A DNA stretch of 64,000 nt, from positions 372,001-436,000 of the forward strand of contig NZ_FXWJ01000002.1 of the NCBI RefSeq assembly GCF_900177795.1, read 5' to 3'. This stretch comes from Plantibacter elymi (nom. nud.) (GTDB lineage: Bacteria > Actinomycetota > Actinomycetes > Actinomycetales > Microbacteriaceae). The position numbers and the translations under genes are program-made. Below, one piece after another: positions 28,659 to 37,103 of this stretch; position 1 is the first letter of the stretch; each line of letters starts with the position of its first letter. Under the pieces are notes generated by a model that was not told the origin of the DNA, ran no database searches, and saw nothing but the letters and a program-made list of their open reading frames with translations.

Positions 28659-28692
28659 AAGCTCCGAGATGCCCGTGATCTCGGGGAGCTTC
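28659..28692 (-). terminator. Rho-independent terminator following the tRNA-Val fragment
   Basis: Read on the minus strand, AAGCTCCCCGAGAT and ATCTCGGAGCTT form a long stem with a two-base bulge, followed by TTTTT. It begins four bases past the 3' end of the tRNA-like sequence, where the terminator of a tRNA gene is expected. This marks the original chromosomal side of the integration site. Confidence 0.8.
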
Positions 28693-28696
28693 CTTC

Positions 28697-28740
28697 GGTG
28701 GGCCCTGCCGGGATCGAACCGACGACATCCACGGTGTAAA
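28697..28740 (-). repeat. 3' half of a tRNA-Val(UAC) gene, attachment-site-like direct repeat copy 1
   Basis: On the minus strand the sequence starts in the anticodon loop (TTTACAC, anticodon TAC). It continues through CGTGG (3' anticodon stem), ATGTC (variable), a fully paired T arm GTCGG-TTCGATC-CCGGC, and acceptor strand AGGGCCC plus A and CC. The upstream half of the tRNA is missing: the bases before the loop do not pair with CGTGG. This is the pattern left at the far end of an element that integrates at the anticodon-loop position of a tRNA gene. Confidence 0.75.
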
Positions 28741-29049
28741 GACTCTCGGATCGAGCAGTTCCGCATAATTCCGGGCCTCTGACATTCCCTGGAACTCCTC
28801 TAGGCGGCTTACATTGCACCGCGAGGGGACGACTCGGGGACGAGCCGCAGGTAGCGGCAGAGCGTCTCGCTGCGTACCGCCTTGACCTCCTCATTACGAG
28901 TGAGGGCGACGGGGTGCGATGATCTTCCAGAGAACGGTGTAGTCCGCCTGTTCAAGTTCACTCCGTTCGTCTCTCGACCGCTCACATCTCGTGGGCGATC
29001 GAGGCGAGCGCATCATGGTCTCGCCTCCAGGCTCCGATATGGTCACCAC
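28741..29049. other. Flank of attachment repeat, no supported gene
   Basis: The first roughly 110 bases are related to the flank of the second tRNA fragment at 36,553-36,650, with matching blocks such as CATTGCAC(C/T)GCGAGGGGACG. This indicates that both junctions descend from the same kind of element end. No gene is recognised, though a short minus-strand frame ending near 28,810 could be the tail of a lost gene. Confidence 0.45.
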
Positions 29050-30165
29050 ATGATGCCCACGACAGATGAACTCAGGATCGCCGTCGCCCGACAGCTGCTC
29101 CTCGAGGACGCCATGTGGATCGGTGACGTTCTCACGAGCGCGTTCCGACACGATGGACGGGCACGGACCATGGTCCCGCTCCTCCTTTCAGGGCATGCAT
29201 CACGCATCGCCTACGAAGGACGAGAGTTCCTCACCTCTCCAAACCCCGACGTTGCGCTCCCGGCTTTCGTCGAGTACCTGCCGGATGCGGAACATCCCTC
29301 CATCGCTCTCGCCCGCCACGCGACGAAGATGCTCGACAACCAGACCAGCAAGGACAAACTCCTTTGCGACTTCGAAGCCGATATTCATCAGGCATGGATG
29401 TCGCAGCGGACATTGCTGTTCAAAACGGTCAGACGAGGCTTCTCGTGGCTGCAGCCGGACCTCGGCTACTACACGCTCAACGGTGACGTCGTGGGAGCAA
29501 CAATTCCCCTTCACCTGCGATTCGGTCTCGATGCTGTGCCGCAGGAGGACTACCCGCAGTTCTTCGCGCAGTTCGGCGAAGAACTTTTCAGGTCGATGCG
29601 CGTCTACACCTACCTGTCGGGTGGAACCGTCGAGACGGCTACGACCCTCAGTCTCAGCCCTATCGATATGGTCGAAGACAACGACCGTTTCGTTGGGCGC
29701 TACCTCAAGCGCGGGTACGACAAACATCTGAGCCTCGACCAAAAGCTCCTCCTTCTCCTCGTTGAGTCAGAGGTCAACACCGCGGCCAAGCTCATTCCCC
29801 TGCTCACGGGAACACACGTGGCCGCGGCCTTTCGGGCGCGCCTACTCAGCCTGTGGCACGCACTGTCGTCCCTGACGAAGATCCTCAACGCACTGCCCTC
29901 GGCTTCGTCACCAGCGCGGGACAAGGTTCGTCAAATCGTCTCATCCGTTGACGCTCACCGGTTGTCCGCGCCAGGGATGAGGACGGTACGGAACCGAAGT
30001 GTTCATTACGAGATTCGAGGCAAGATCCAGATCGCCTTTTCGAATACTCCGATGTTCGGGATAGTTGAGAGCCTGACTGCCGAGACGTTCGAAAGCCTCG
30101 ATGCTCTCGTTCGCGACCTCAGCTCGGAACTCAGCACTGCCCTACGGGATTGGCGGGAAGCGTGA
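29050..30165 (+). CDS. Uncharacterised protein with HEPN-type R-x4-H motif, coupled to DUF3800 gene
   Basis: A 371-residue protein of unknown family. Its C-terminal quarter is helical and contains RNRSVH (Arg314 to His319), the R-x4-H arrangement used by HEPN ribonucleases in many toxin and abortive-infection systems. The rest shows no recognisable fold by eye. The ATG at 29050 is preferred; upstream codons in frame overlap the attachment flank. Its stop overlaps the next ATG as TGATG, so it is made together with the DUF3800 protein. A defence or toxin role is inference from the motif and the neighbourhood. Confidence 0.6.
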   Translation: MMPTTDELRIAVARQLLLEDAMWIGDVLTSAFRHDGRARTMVPLLLSGHASRIAYEGREFLTSPNPDVALPAFVEYLPDAEHPSIALARHATKMLDNQTSKDKLLCDFEADIHQAWMSQRTLLFKTVRRGFSWLQPDLGYYTLNGDVVGATIPLHLRFGLDAVPQEDYPQFFAQFGEELFRSMRVYTYLSGGTVETATTLSLSPIDMVEDNDRFVGRYLKRGYDKHLSLDQKLLLLLVESEVNTAAKLIPLLTGTHVAAAFRARLLSLWHALSSLTKILNALPSASSPARDKVRQIVSSVDAHRLSAPGMRTVRNRSVHYEIRGKIQIAFSNTPMFGIVESLTAETFESLDALVRDLSSELSTALRDWREA

Positions 30166-31235
30166 TGCCGTCCGCGAGGAAGGTGAGGGTGATCGGCTGT
30201 GACGAATCCGGGTCAGAAGGCGAGAACCTCGTCGCAAGCCAGCACCCGGTTTTTGTGCACGCAAGTGTGGCCCTTGCTGCGGACCAAGCCGCCGAACTTC
30301 GAGATTGGATGCGGGACGCCACTCTCACTCAGGCTCCAGAAATGAAGTCGAAGACGGCCCTGCTCCCCAGGAACCGGGCGGTGCTGCTCGAGAGTCTCGA
30401 CCGTCTCGCCGGCGCTGCGAACATCACCCTCGTCGATAAGGGATACTTCCTCACCAGCAAGCTCGTTGAAACCCTGATCGGCCCCCACGCCGCACGATGG
30501 GGCACGGACATCGGAACGACCGGCATGGGCCGCGCTCTGGCCGACCACCTAGATCGCCACGGACATGGCGACGTCGGCAAAGCCCGGTGGGATGCTCTCC
30601 TAAGCAGCTACAACTCGCTCGTCCGCTCATACCAGCGGGAGGATGCACGCCCGCCCACGGTCGAAGCTTTCTTCGCCACCCTCAAGGACGCGTTCGACAA
30701 CTGCGCAACGAAAGACACACGAGAGATCCTTTCAATGCTGTGGGAATCGCGCATGTTCGCGTACGAATACCAGGGGCGAAGCGAGGTCGAGCTTCGAGAG
30801 CTCGATCCGCTGATGCCGACAATGAGTGGTGTCGCGCGGAACTGGGCGATGCGTATCGGGGACGTTCCGTTTGAGTTCCTCGCCGATACGTACAGCGGAC
30901 TTACGCCCACCGTCAGGGGTTTCATCGTGGAAGCGTCGCGCACACCTCTCGCTGTTGCGGGTAATGTCCTTCCCACGCCGGATCTCCGAGCCATCTCGCT
31001 CAAGGACTCCCGTGCTGATGCACGCATCCAGCTCGCCGACATTCTTGCCGGCGTCGGCCGCGAGGTCGCGCGGCTGGCGATGGCGGGCACCTTCGATGAC
31101 GAACTGCAAGTCACGATCCACGAGATGCTCGACAACACGGTGATGGCCTCCGACGGGTCACCTCTGGATGTACTCACCGGACGGCGCCCGCTGCGTTACC
31201 GCGACGATTGGATCGATGCGAACTGGAATACCTAG
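30165..31235 (+). CDS. DUF3800 domain-containing protein
   Basis: A 356-residue protein. It opens with VRVIGCDESGSEGE; the D-E-S-G motif at residues 13-16 on the first strand is the signature of DUF3800, an RNase H-like family of unknown activity often found in mobile and defence regions. A later acidic motif, DSRADARIQLADILAGV, fits the conserved C-terminal Asp segment (x-x-x-Q-x-A-D) of the family. Start chosen at ATG 30165 (TGATG coupling) rather than TTG 30150. It probably works with the upstream HEPN-motif protein. Confidence 0.75.
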   Translation: MPSARKVRVIGCDESGSEGENLVASQHPVFVHASVALAADQAAELRDWMRDATLTQAPEMKSKTALLPRNRAVLLESLDRLAGAANITLVDKGYFLTSKLVETLIGPHAARWGTDIGTTGMGRALADHLDRHGHGDVGKARWDALLSSYNSLVRSYQREDARPPTVEAFFATLKDAFDNCATKDTREILSMLWESRMFAYEYQGRSEVELRELDPLMPTMSGVARNWAMRIGDVPFEFLADTYSGLTPTVRGFIVEASRTPLAVAGNVLPTPDLRAISLKDSRADARIQLADILAGVGREVARLAMAGTFDDELQVTIHEMLDNTVMASDGSPLDVLTGRRPLRYRDDWIDANWNT

Positions 31236-31378
31236 CGCGAGCGGGAGCTGTGCGCCGAACGCAAAGATTCGATCGGATGCGTCTGGCCGCGCACGTTTGA
31301 TGCCCGTGCTGGCTGAGCTAGCCACCGTGCATGGGAGAGGGGTCGTGCAATGCCCTACGGTCTAGGCAGGAGGCAGAT

Positions 31379-31699
31379 ATGGGCAGAGTCAAGTGGCGGC
31401 ACATCGAAGAGAAGGACTCCAATGACCTCGTCGAGGTTCTACTCGTCCGCGAATACACACACGACGGACTAAGAGCTTACGCTCTGGGCGGCCGCGGCGA
31501 CGACGACGGGATCGACGTCGCTGTGCGCGTCGAGGCCACGAATCAGCTCGTGCACACGTTACAGCTCAAGTATTTTCCTGGCGGCTTCTCTGGCGGCTAC
31601 AGAGATCGACGCACTCAGATCAAACACTCACTCGGGCAACAGGTGCACCGCATTCCTCATTGGACAGGCTTACGCCGAAGCGCCGGCAAAGACGCGTGA
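31379..31699 (+). pseudogene. Remnant of a restriction-endonuclease-like (PD-(D/E)XK) N-terminal domain
   Basis: A 106-residue frame with a clear CAGGAGG ribosome site. It reads as the start of a nuclease-like domain: GGRGDDDGIDVAVR, then TLQLKYFPGG, the D ... Q-x-K core of Mrr-type PD-(D/E)XK folds. After about residue 83 the sequence loses resemblance to the fold and ends. Such domains usually sit at the N terminus of much larger P-loop NTPases, so this is probably the stump of a deleted gene. The spacing to the convergent large gene at 31,880 leaves no room for the rest. Confidence 0.5.
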
Positions 31700-31879
31700 C
31701 CGCGGTTTCGGGCGCGGCGCCATGGTGATCCGCCGCTCTGCGAATTGCGCGGATGCCAACCGCACTTCGTGCTCGACCAACGTGCGTCGCTCTCCGCTAG
31801 CCACTGCCCGCCGGGAGAGAAACTGGCAGAGTCGACCCTTTCCGGGCTCCCGCGCTGCGGGTATGTCTCCTCCATGTAG

Positions 31880-34800
31880 TCACACTCCCCCCTCTGGCGG
31901 GTCGAATAACCGGTGCCAGCGACGGATCTGCCGCTTCGAGCGAGGGTCCTGCACGAAGTCGAGCCAGTCCACTTGTGGTCCGGCGCCGGCATGTCTCGAG
32001 GTGAAGATCTCGACTGTATCGCCGCTGTCGAGGACCGATTCGAGTGGAACGAGGAGACCGTTCACTCTAGCGCCGATTGTTCGATGCCCGACCTCCGTGT
32101 GAACTGCGTAAGCAAAATCGACGGGCGTCGACCCTGCTGGGAGCGTGATGATGTCGCCCTTTGGGGTGTACACGAAAACCGTGCTCGCGCCAACCTCGTC
32201 GCGCAGTATCTCGAAGAAGCTGCTCGCAAAGCCCGCGGTCGAGTACGCCGACAATGAACCCGCCTCCCCGAGCCGGGCAGCGAGCTTGGAGTTCGTAGTC
32301 CCACCCTTGTCAATGCGCTCTTGCATCGCCACGGTTCGGATAAAGACTGTGATGGGGGTTCCCCTCGGCCCAATGACCGATGTGTGCACCGATTGGTACA
32401 GGTCGAACTTTGGAGTCGCGATATAGTCCTTGAGCATTCCGGGAATGGGGGTCCATCTTGCGTGAATGCTCCCTAGAACCGCGTAGCAGTTGCGCAGGGT
32501 GTCTGCCACAATACGCACGGTGACAAGGTCAAAGAGGCTATCGAATTCCTTGCCATCCACGACCATTTCCCGATAGATCTCGGCGTACTGCTTCGCCCGA
32601 CCGACGATCGTGGCGCGGATCTTCTGCCGCTTGACATCGAAACCGATCGCATTAACGACCTCTGACACGAACTGCTCGCGGCCCGGTATGCGCGCCCGCA
32701 CGAGGCTTTCGATCTCCACATACAGCTTCGGGTGCACGGCGGCGAAGCTTAAATCATCCAACTCTCGCCTCAAGGCTTCGAGGCCCATCCAGTCGGCCAG
32801 TGGGACGAAGATATCCCAAGTGTCCTGGGCAATGGGCGCGGCTACTTCTGCCGTGAGCGATCCCCATCCCCGTGCGTCGCGCAGCCGCTCGGCGAGCACG
32901 ATGGCGAGCATTCGGAGGTCCTTCGACATCGCGATCATCATCTTGCGCGCGGTCTCCGCGGTGACCCCACCTCCGAAGGTGAGGCGGCGAAGCTGTGCCG
33001 CGCCAGCGACGAGCGATGCGATCTCGTCGCCGAACTCTTCGGCCAACTCCTCAGCGGCGAGCGGTACCCCGTTCAGGAGCGCGGCCGTGATAACGACGCG
33101 ATCGAAGCCGAGCTCGGCGAGAATCTGAGCGGCAGGCGCCGGGTTCGGCACTTCCCGCTCGGTTGGAGGCTCATGCCAGGATTGCTCCACGACAGCCCGC
33201 TGCACCAGGGCAAACGCGTGCTGGATGAGGTCCATTTTCGTTTGCGGAAACGCCGTCTGGACGGTCGCCAGCAACAGTTCCAGTGGCCGCTCATGCGCGG
33301 TTCGCGCAAAGAGTGTCGGTAGAATCGTTCGAAGCGTTGCCGTTTCGACGAGGCCGCGCAGCTCCGGGTCCTGCCGGACAAACTCCATCAGCTCCGCATC
33401 CTGCTGGTTCGACGAAGCCGCGAGTGCGTCGAGCGCGAGCTGCACGGAAGCGGGGCTCGGCTCAGTTGTATTCAGGCGCTCCGAGACCCCAACGACGCGA
33501 CTGCCGACCGCCGCGATCGCCCAGGTGCGCGTGCCGCGTTCGAGCTCGGTGCGTCGGACTAGTGCGCGCACGACTTCGGTCAGTAATCCTGCGTCCACCA
33601 CCCGGGAGAGCTGCGTCACCAGCAGGAGGACTGCGTGGTGGTCGGTGAGGTCATCTCGTTCGAGCTCCGACCGCAAGCGCTGCGCAAGTGCTGCTGACAG
33701 TCGTCTCGGCAGGACGACGCCGTCGTCGAGGAGATCCGTCACGAGGGTCGGCGCGCGTTCATCACTATCGTCGGCGATCGCGCGAAGCAACCAACCCCTA
33801 AATGATCTGTTCGACGCCCACCCTGACGCAGCGAAGCGAATGAAGGAGTACTTACTGCTGAGCGAGCTATTCGGTGCGAGGAGATCGCGTAGTGCGTCGC
33901 GACGCCCAAGCTCGCCGGACACGGCGACCTGCGCCGCGAGGAATTCTGCCAAGGTTTGATGAAGGAATCGGAAGGAACCACCGTCCTGAATGGCGACGCC
34001 GCTGCGTCGGATGATGTCGTGTGTGAAGTCGGCCCACGCGCCCTCCGTGACATGACGAGGGCGCCGATGGTCGAGGAGGTCGCTGAGGATCTGCTCGTCG
34101 GCATCGGTCGACAACCATCCGTAGGCGCTCCTGCCTAGATCCTCGTAGATGCTCTCCGTCGCCGTTCGGGCGGCCTCGCTGCCCTGTGGGCCGAAATGTT
34201 CGAGAGCTGCAGCCGCCTGCGTACCCGGGTTGCCAGCCCCGCGCGTAAAGAACCGCTTCCGGATGGCGTCTAGGAACTGTCGATACAGGGCGGACCGGGA
34301 ACCCGGCGCGTCGCGGTCCGGTGACAGAGCGTAGAGCTGAGCGGTCATCGCAAGCATCAGCGGGTTCCGCAGAAGCGCGTCGGACTCGGTTACCTGCATC
34401 TGCCCGAGCGCCCGCGCGGCTGCCAGCCCGGGATCGATGACGCCGAGCGCCTCAAGCCACAGGGTCATGACGTGCAGGACCTCGTTCCCTTCGAACGGTC
34501 GTTGGACGAACACCGCGTCATCGACAAGATTCGCCATCGACTCGTACTCTGCGGGAGGCAGCGGGCGCGACGCGATAACGGTGTGACGGAGTAGCGCGGC
34601 ATGATCGTGTGCATCGGGCGTGAGTTTTGCAACAATTGCGGCACGTACCGTTGGATCGAGGACCTCATCAAAGCCGTCGATCAGGAGATGCCATTGGGAG
34701 ACGACAGTTGGTTCCTGCGAAAAAAGGTCGGCATCAGTCACACGTTCGCCGTTGAACAACGTCAGGTTTGCCGCCGAAGCGAGCGACTCGCTGAGAGGTG

Positions 34801-35788
34801 AATCCAAGCGGATGTCCGCTGCGTTGACAATGACTGGCACTCGGCTATAGCGGCCGGCCGCAAACTCTTCGCACATGTATGCAGCGACCATGCGGAGGGT
34901 GCTCGATTTCCCACCGCCCGGTGTCCCGATCAGGAGACCGCCATTGGCGAGCATCGCCCGTGTCACCCTGGTTGGTGACATGTCGGCCTTATCTCGGGGG
35001 CGTTTGATGAAGACGGGCTCGCCGTACACCTTCGACAGCTTCGGCGGAGGGATTTCGAAGAGCATGCCGGGGTGCGGGTGCTCCTCGCACTGTCGGTGGA
35101 CGGCCTCGACAAGGCGTCGAAGTCTTCGAGTGGGGAGCGCCCAGCTACCAGCCCGAATCTGGCCGTCGGTCAAGGCGTCAAGCCACTCCGGATCCGACTC
35201 CGCTGGACCGGTCAGCACGCGGTCGAGTAGCGGTCCAAGCGGTTCGACGTGCCCGGTGCCATTCGCAAAGTCCGAGGTGACGACGAGTCCGAACACTCCC
35301 CCGGTGCGCAGATTGAGCACGGGACTGCCGCTCGCTCCGGCTCCTGGCGGGAGGCCCGTATAGCGCAGTCGAGGAACCCGATCACCTCCGTGATAGGAGG
35401 TCCCAGCCGCGACCAGCGGGCTGGGGGTGCCACCGACGTTGAACTCGCCCTGCGGAAAGCCAAACGTGTCGAGTGCGTCATCTCGAGCGATCGTGGGGTT
35501 GTGTGCGACGTACCGCGAAGAACGCGCCTCGCCCCGCACGCGCAGGAGCGCGCCATCCGCCCATCTTCCGAGCAGTTCGGCCTCGACCAAGTGACCATCC
35601 GCGCTGAAGTACCCGACGGTGGCGGATACGGCTAGCGCAGCCTCGACTACATGCCCGGCGGTCGCGATCGTGTCTGCCCTGACGAAGAAGCCCGTGCCTA
35701 TGAATGCCGGGAGCGCGCCATCGAGCTGTCCGAGACGCACGCTGCGGTCGCGCAGTAGATCCTGACCAGGGAAGTTTCCCGTCGTCAC
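31880..35788 (-). CDS. Trypsin-NACHT-RelA/SpoT-like-TGS multidomain protein, putative defence effector
   Basis: A 1302-residue protein with four recognisable parts. Residues 10-195 are a trypsin-like protease: His46 in TAGHVV, Asp78 candidate, Ser153 in GASGSP. Residues 280-620 are a NACHT ATPase: Walker A GTPGGGKSS with Lys294, Walker B LLIDGFDEV at 368-376. Residues about 630-870 are helical, repeat-like. From 885 the sequence follows RelA/SpoT: a degenerate HD region (885-1000), a synthetase-like domain (1030-1160), then a TGS domain (1203-1265). The HD pair is gone (LLNGV where HDVVED is expected), and the usual E-x-Q-IRT reads ITVFIRT, so both alarmone activities look lost or changed. 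GTG start four bases after the Trypco1-like gene. Probably a conflict system in which the ATPase senses and the protease acts. Confidence 0.85.
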   Translation of the reverse strand: MTTGNFPGQDLLRDRSVRLGQLDGALPAFIGTGFFVRADTIATAGHVVEAALAVSATVGYFSADGHLVEAELLGRWADGALLRVRGEARSSRYVAHNPTIARDDALDTFGFPQGEFNVGGTPSPLVAAGTSYHGGDRVPRLRYTGLPPGAGASGSPVLNLRTGGVFGLVVTSDFANGTGHVEPLGPLLDRVLTGPAESDPEWLDALTDGQIRAGSWALPTRRLRRLVEAVHRQCEEHPHPGMLFEIPPPKLSKVYGEPVFIKRPRDKADMSPTRVTRAMLANGGLLIGTPGGGKSSTLRMVAAYMCEEFAAGRYSRVPVIVNAADIRLDSPLSESLASAANLTLFNGERVTDADLFSQEPTVVSQWHLLIDGFDEVLDPTVRAAIVAKLTPDAHDHAALLRHTVIASRPLPPAEYESMANLVDDAVFVQRPFEGNEVLHVMTLWLEALGVIDPGLAAARALGQMQVTESDALLRNPLMLAMTAQLYALSPDRDAPGSRSALYRQFLDAIRKRFFTRGAGNPGTQAAAALEHFGPQGSEAARTATESIYEDLGRSAYGWLSTDADEQILSDLLDHRRPRHVTEGAWADFTHDIIRRSGVAIQDGGSFRFLHQTLAEFLAAQVAVSGELGRRDALRDLLAPNSSLSSKYSFIRFAASGWASNRSFRGWLLRAIADDSDERAPTLVTDLLDDGVVLPRRLSAALAQRLRSELERDDLTDHHAVLLLVTQLSRVVDAGLLTEVVRALVRRTELERGTRTWAIAAVGSRVVGVSERLNTTEPSPASVQLALDALAASSNQQDAELMEFVRQDPELRGLVETATLRTILPTLFARTAHERPLELLLATVQTAFPQTKMDLIQHAFALVQRAVVEQSWHEPPTEREVPNPAPAAQILAELGFDRVVITAALLNGVPLAAEELAEEFGDEIASLVAGAAQLRRLTFGGGVTAETARKMMIAMSKDLRMLAIVLAERLRDARGWGSLTAEVAAPIAQDTWDIFVPLADWMGLEALRRELDDLSFAAVHPKLYVEIESLVRARIPGREQFVSEVVNAIGFDVKRQKIRATIVGRAKQYAEIYREMVVDGKEFDSLFDLVTVRIVADTLRNCYAVLGSIHARWTPIPGMLKDYIATPKFDLYQSVHTSVIGPRGTPITVFIRTVAMQERIDKGGTTNSKLAARLGEAGSLSAYSTAGFASSFFEILRDEVGASTVFVYTPKGDIITLPAGSTPVDFAYAVHTEVGHRTIGARVNGLLVPLESVLDSGDTVEIFTSRHAGAGPQVDWLDFVQDPRSKRQIRRWHRLFDPPEGGV

Positions 35789-35792
35789 GTGT

Positions 35793-36095
35793 TCAAGAGC
35801 TTCGTGTGAATTCGAGGCTGACTTTCAGGGCTGACGTCGCGCTGCCCTTGCCGATTACGGCGAGCATGGTTCCAGACTCGAGCGCAAACTCCACACCGAG
35901 TTCAATCGTCGCCTTCGACCATTCGAGATCCTGAACGCTTTCGAGAGCCTTTTGCACGGTCGCGCTCGCTCCCGCGAGTGCCGACTCGACAGTGGCGTTG
36001 ACGGCCCCGACTGGCACTTCTCCGCTTGGGCCTGCAGCCACTTGGACGAGGATGTCGATGCCATCGACGGTGACGGGTACGAATCGAGTATCCAT
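35793..36095 (-). CDS. Trypco1-like (trypsin-co-occurring, CU044_2847-type) small protein
   Basis: A 100-residue protein. It starts with two beta strands (RFVPVTVDGIDILVQVA), then a helix (ATVQKALESVQ), then strands ELGVEFALESG and ALKVSLEF with a conserved K-G-S-A turn. This matches the small Trypco1-type domain that co-occurs with trypsin-NTPase conflict proteins. It has a GAGGAAGG ribosome site and ends four bases before the large trypsin-NACHT gene, so the two form an operon. In related systems this domain is thought to be the protease's partner or substrate; that is not demonstrated here. Confidence 0.75.
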   Translation of the reverse strand: MDTRFVPVTVDGIDILVQVAAGPSGEVPVGAVNATVESALAGASATVQKALESVQDLEWSKATIELGVEFALESGTMLAVIGKGSATSALKVSLEFTRSS

Positions 36096-36510
36096 TGTGA
36101 CCTTCCTCTGCCAGAATCATGCGTTTTGCACAGACTAACGGTGAGATCCGTTCTGTGGCCAGCGCTGTGCGCTGCTGCAACGAGTGCCCCGCCACAGCGC
36201 GAGCAGGGCGTCGCACGGTCAACCGCGCCCGCGCACGCTGGGACCTACGCAGTGGCCGACAACCATCCCTCCGGCCTCCACCAACCACCGTGGCTCGGCA
36301 CCTACATTGCCCGATGATGCTCCGGACCGAAATGCCATCCGCATCCTCGGTCGCACGCGACCAGCCGCGGTCGCCGGAGCGTAGAGCAATCTCAACAGCC
36401 TTCTATTCGGGGCGCCGCAGGGACGTATTTAGCACCGAGTGTCCGGACTGAAGAGCCACACGAAAACCCACAAGGACCCCGAGATCGGCATAGTTTAGGA
36501 GTTCTCGCGT
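36096..36510. other. Upstream region of the Trypco1/trypsin-NACHT operon, no other gene
   Basis: About 400 bases up to the second tRNA fragment. It must hold the operon promoter, read on the minus strand. No clear -35/-10 pair can be named, and no coding frame has support. Confidence 0.5.
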
Positions 36511-36552
36511 GGTGGCCCTGCCGGGATCGAACCGACGACCTTCAGGGTGTAA
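36511..36552 (-). repeat. 3' half of a tRNA-Val gene, direct repeat copy 2
   Basis: On the minus strand CTTACAC (anticodon TAC) is followed by CCTGA, AGGTC, the same T arm GTCGG-TTCGATC-CCGGC, and acceptor AGGGCC-ACC with one base fewer than copy 1. It shares a contiguous 23-base core with copy 1, 7.8 kb apart in the same orientation. No terminator follows it, unlike copy 1, so it is an internal junction between elements rather than the chromosomal end. Confidence 0.7.
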
Positions 36553-37103
36553 GCACTCCCGGATCAGGCGGGTTCGCATCTGTCCGGGTCTCAAACGTTG
36601 CCCGGAACATCTCTTCGCAGCCTGCATTGCACTGCGAGGGGACGCCGCAGGGCTGGGCCTAAGGTGCCGCTGAATAAACGAGTTTCCAACCTGAAGTGTC
36701 GCCGCCGTTTTCAGCACAAAGTGTCGCTGAGAACATGCCCGCGCAATGCCGCGGGTCAGAAGAAGGGTTAGGGACACTTGGTGACACCGAGCGTCGAGCT
36801 CCGCCGCATGGAGTTTCGAAGCCGTGTGTTCATCGCGCTTGCCAGGTGGGACGACCCATGTTCACCGCCGCGATGACCGCATTGACATTGCAAAGCTTCG
36901 TGGAGAGCACGCGACGTCGAACTAAACAACCCAAGGAACGGGAACCCGCCGAGCAATGGGACGTTTCTCCGGCCACCGCCCTGCAACCCATGCGTTATGA
37001 GGCAGGTAGGGTGCGAGACTCTGATTGAACCGCGCGGGTGCCCGTTGGACGATCCCTGATCGGGCGTCGCGCCGGGAACCTTTGGGTGCGGTTGAATGCC
37101 ACC
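36553..37103. other. Flank of repeat copy 2, no supported gene
   Basis: The first 100 bases resemble the flank of copy 1. Beyond that only short frames without ribosome sites occur on either strand. Probably decayed element end. Confidence 0.45.

Noticed and set aside
28697-28740. Calling the tRNA-Val sequence a functional tRNA gene
   Set aside because: The 5' acceptor strand, D arm and 5' anticodon stem are absent; only the 3' half is present.
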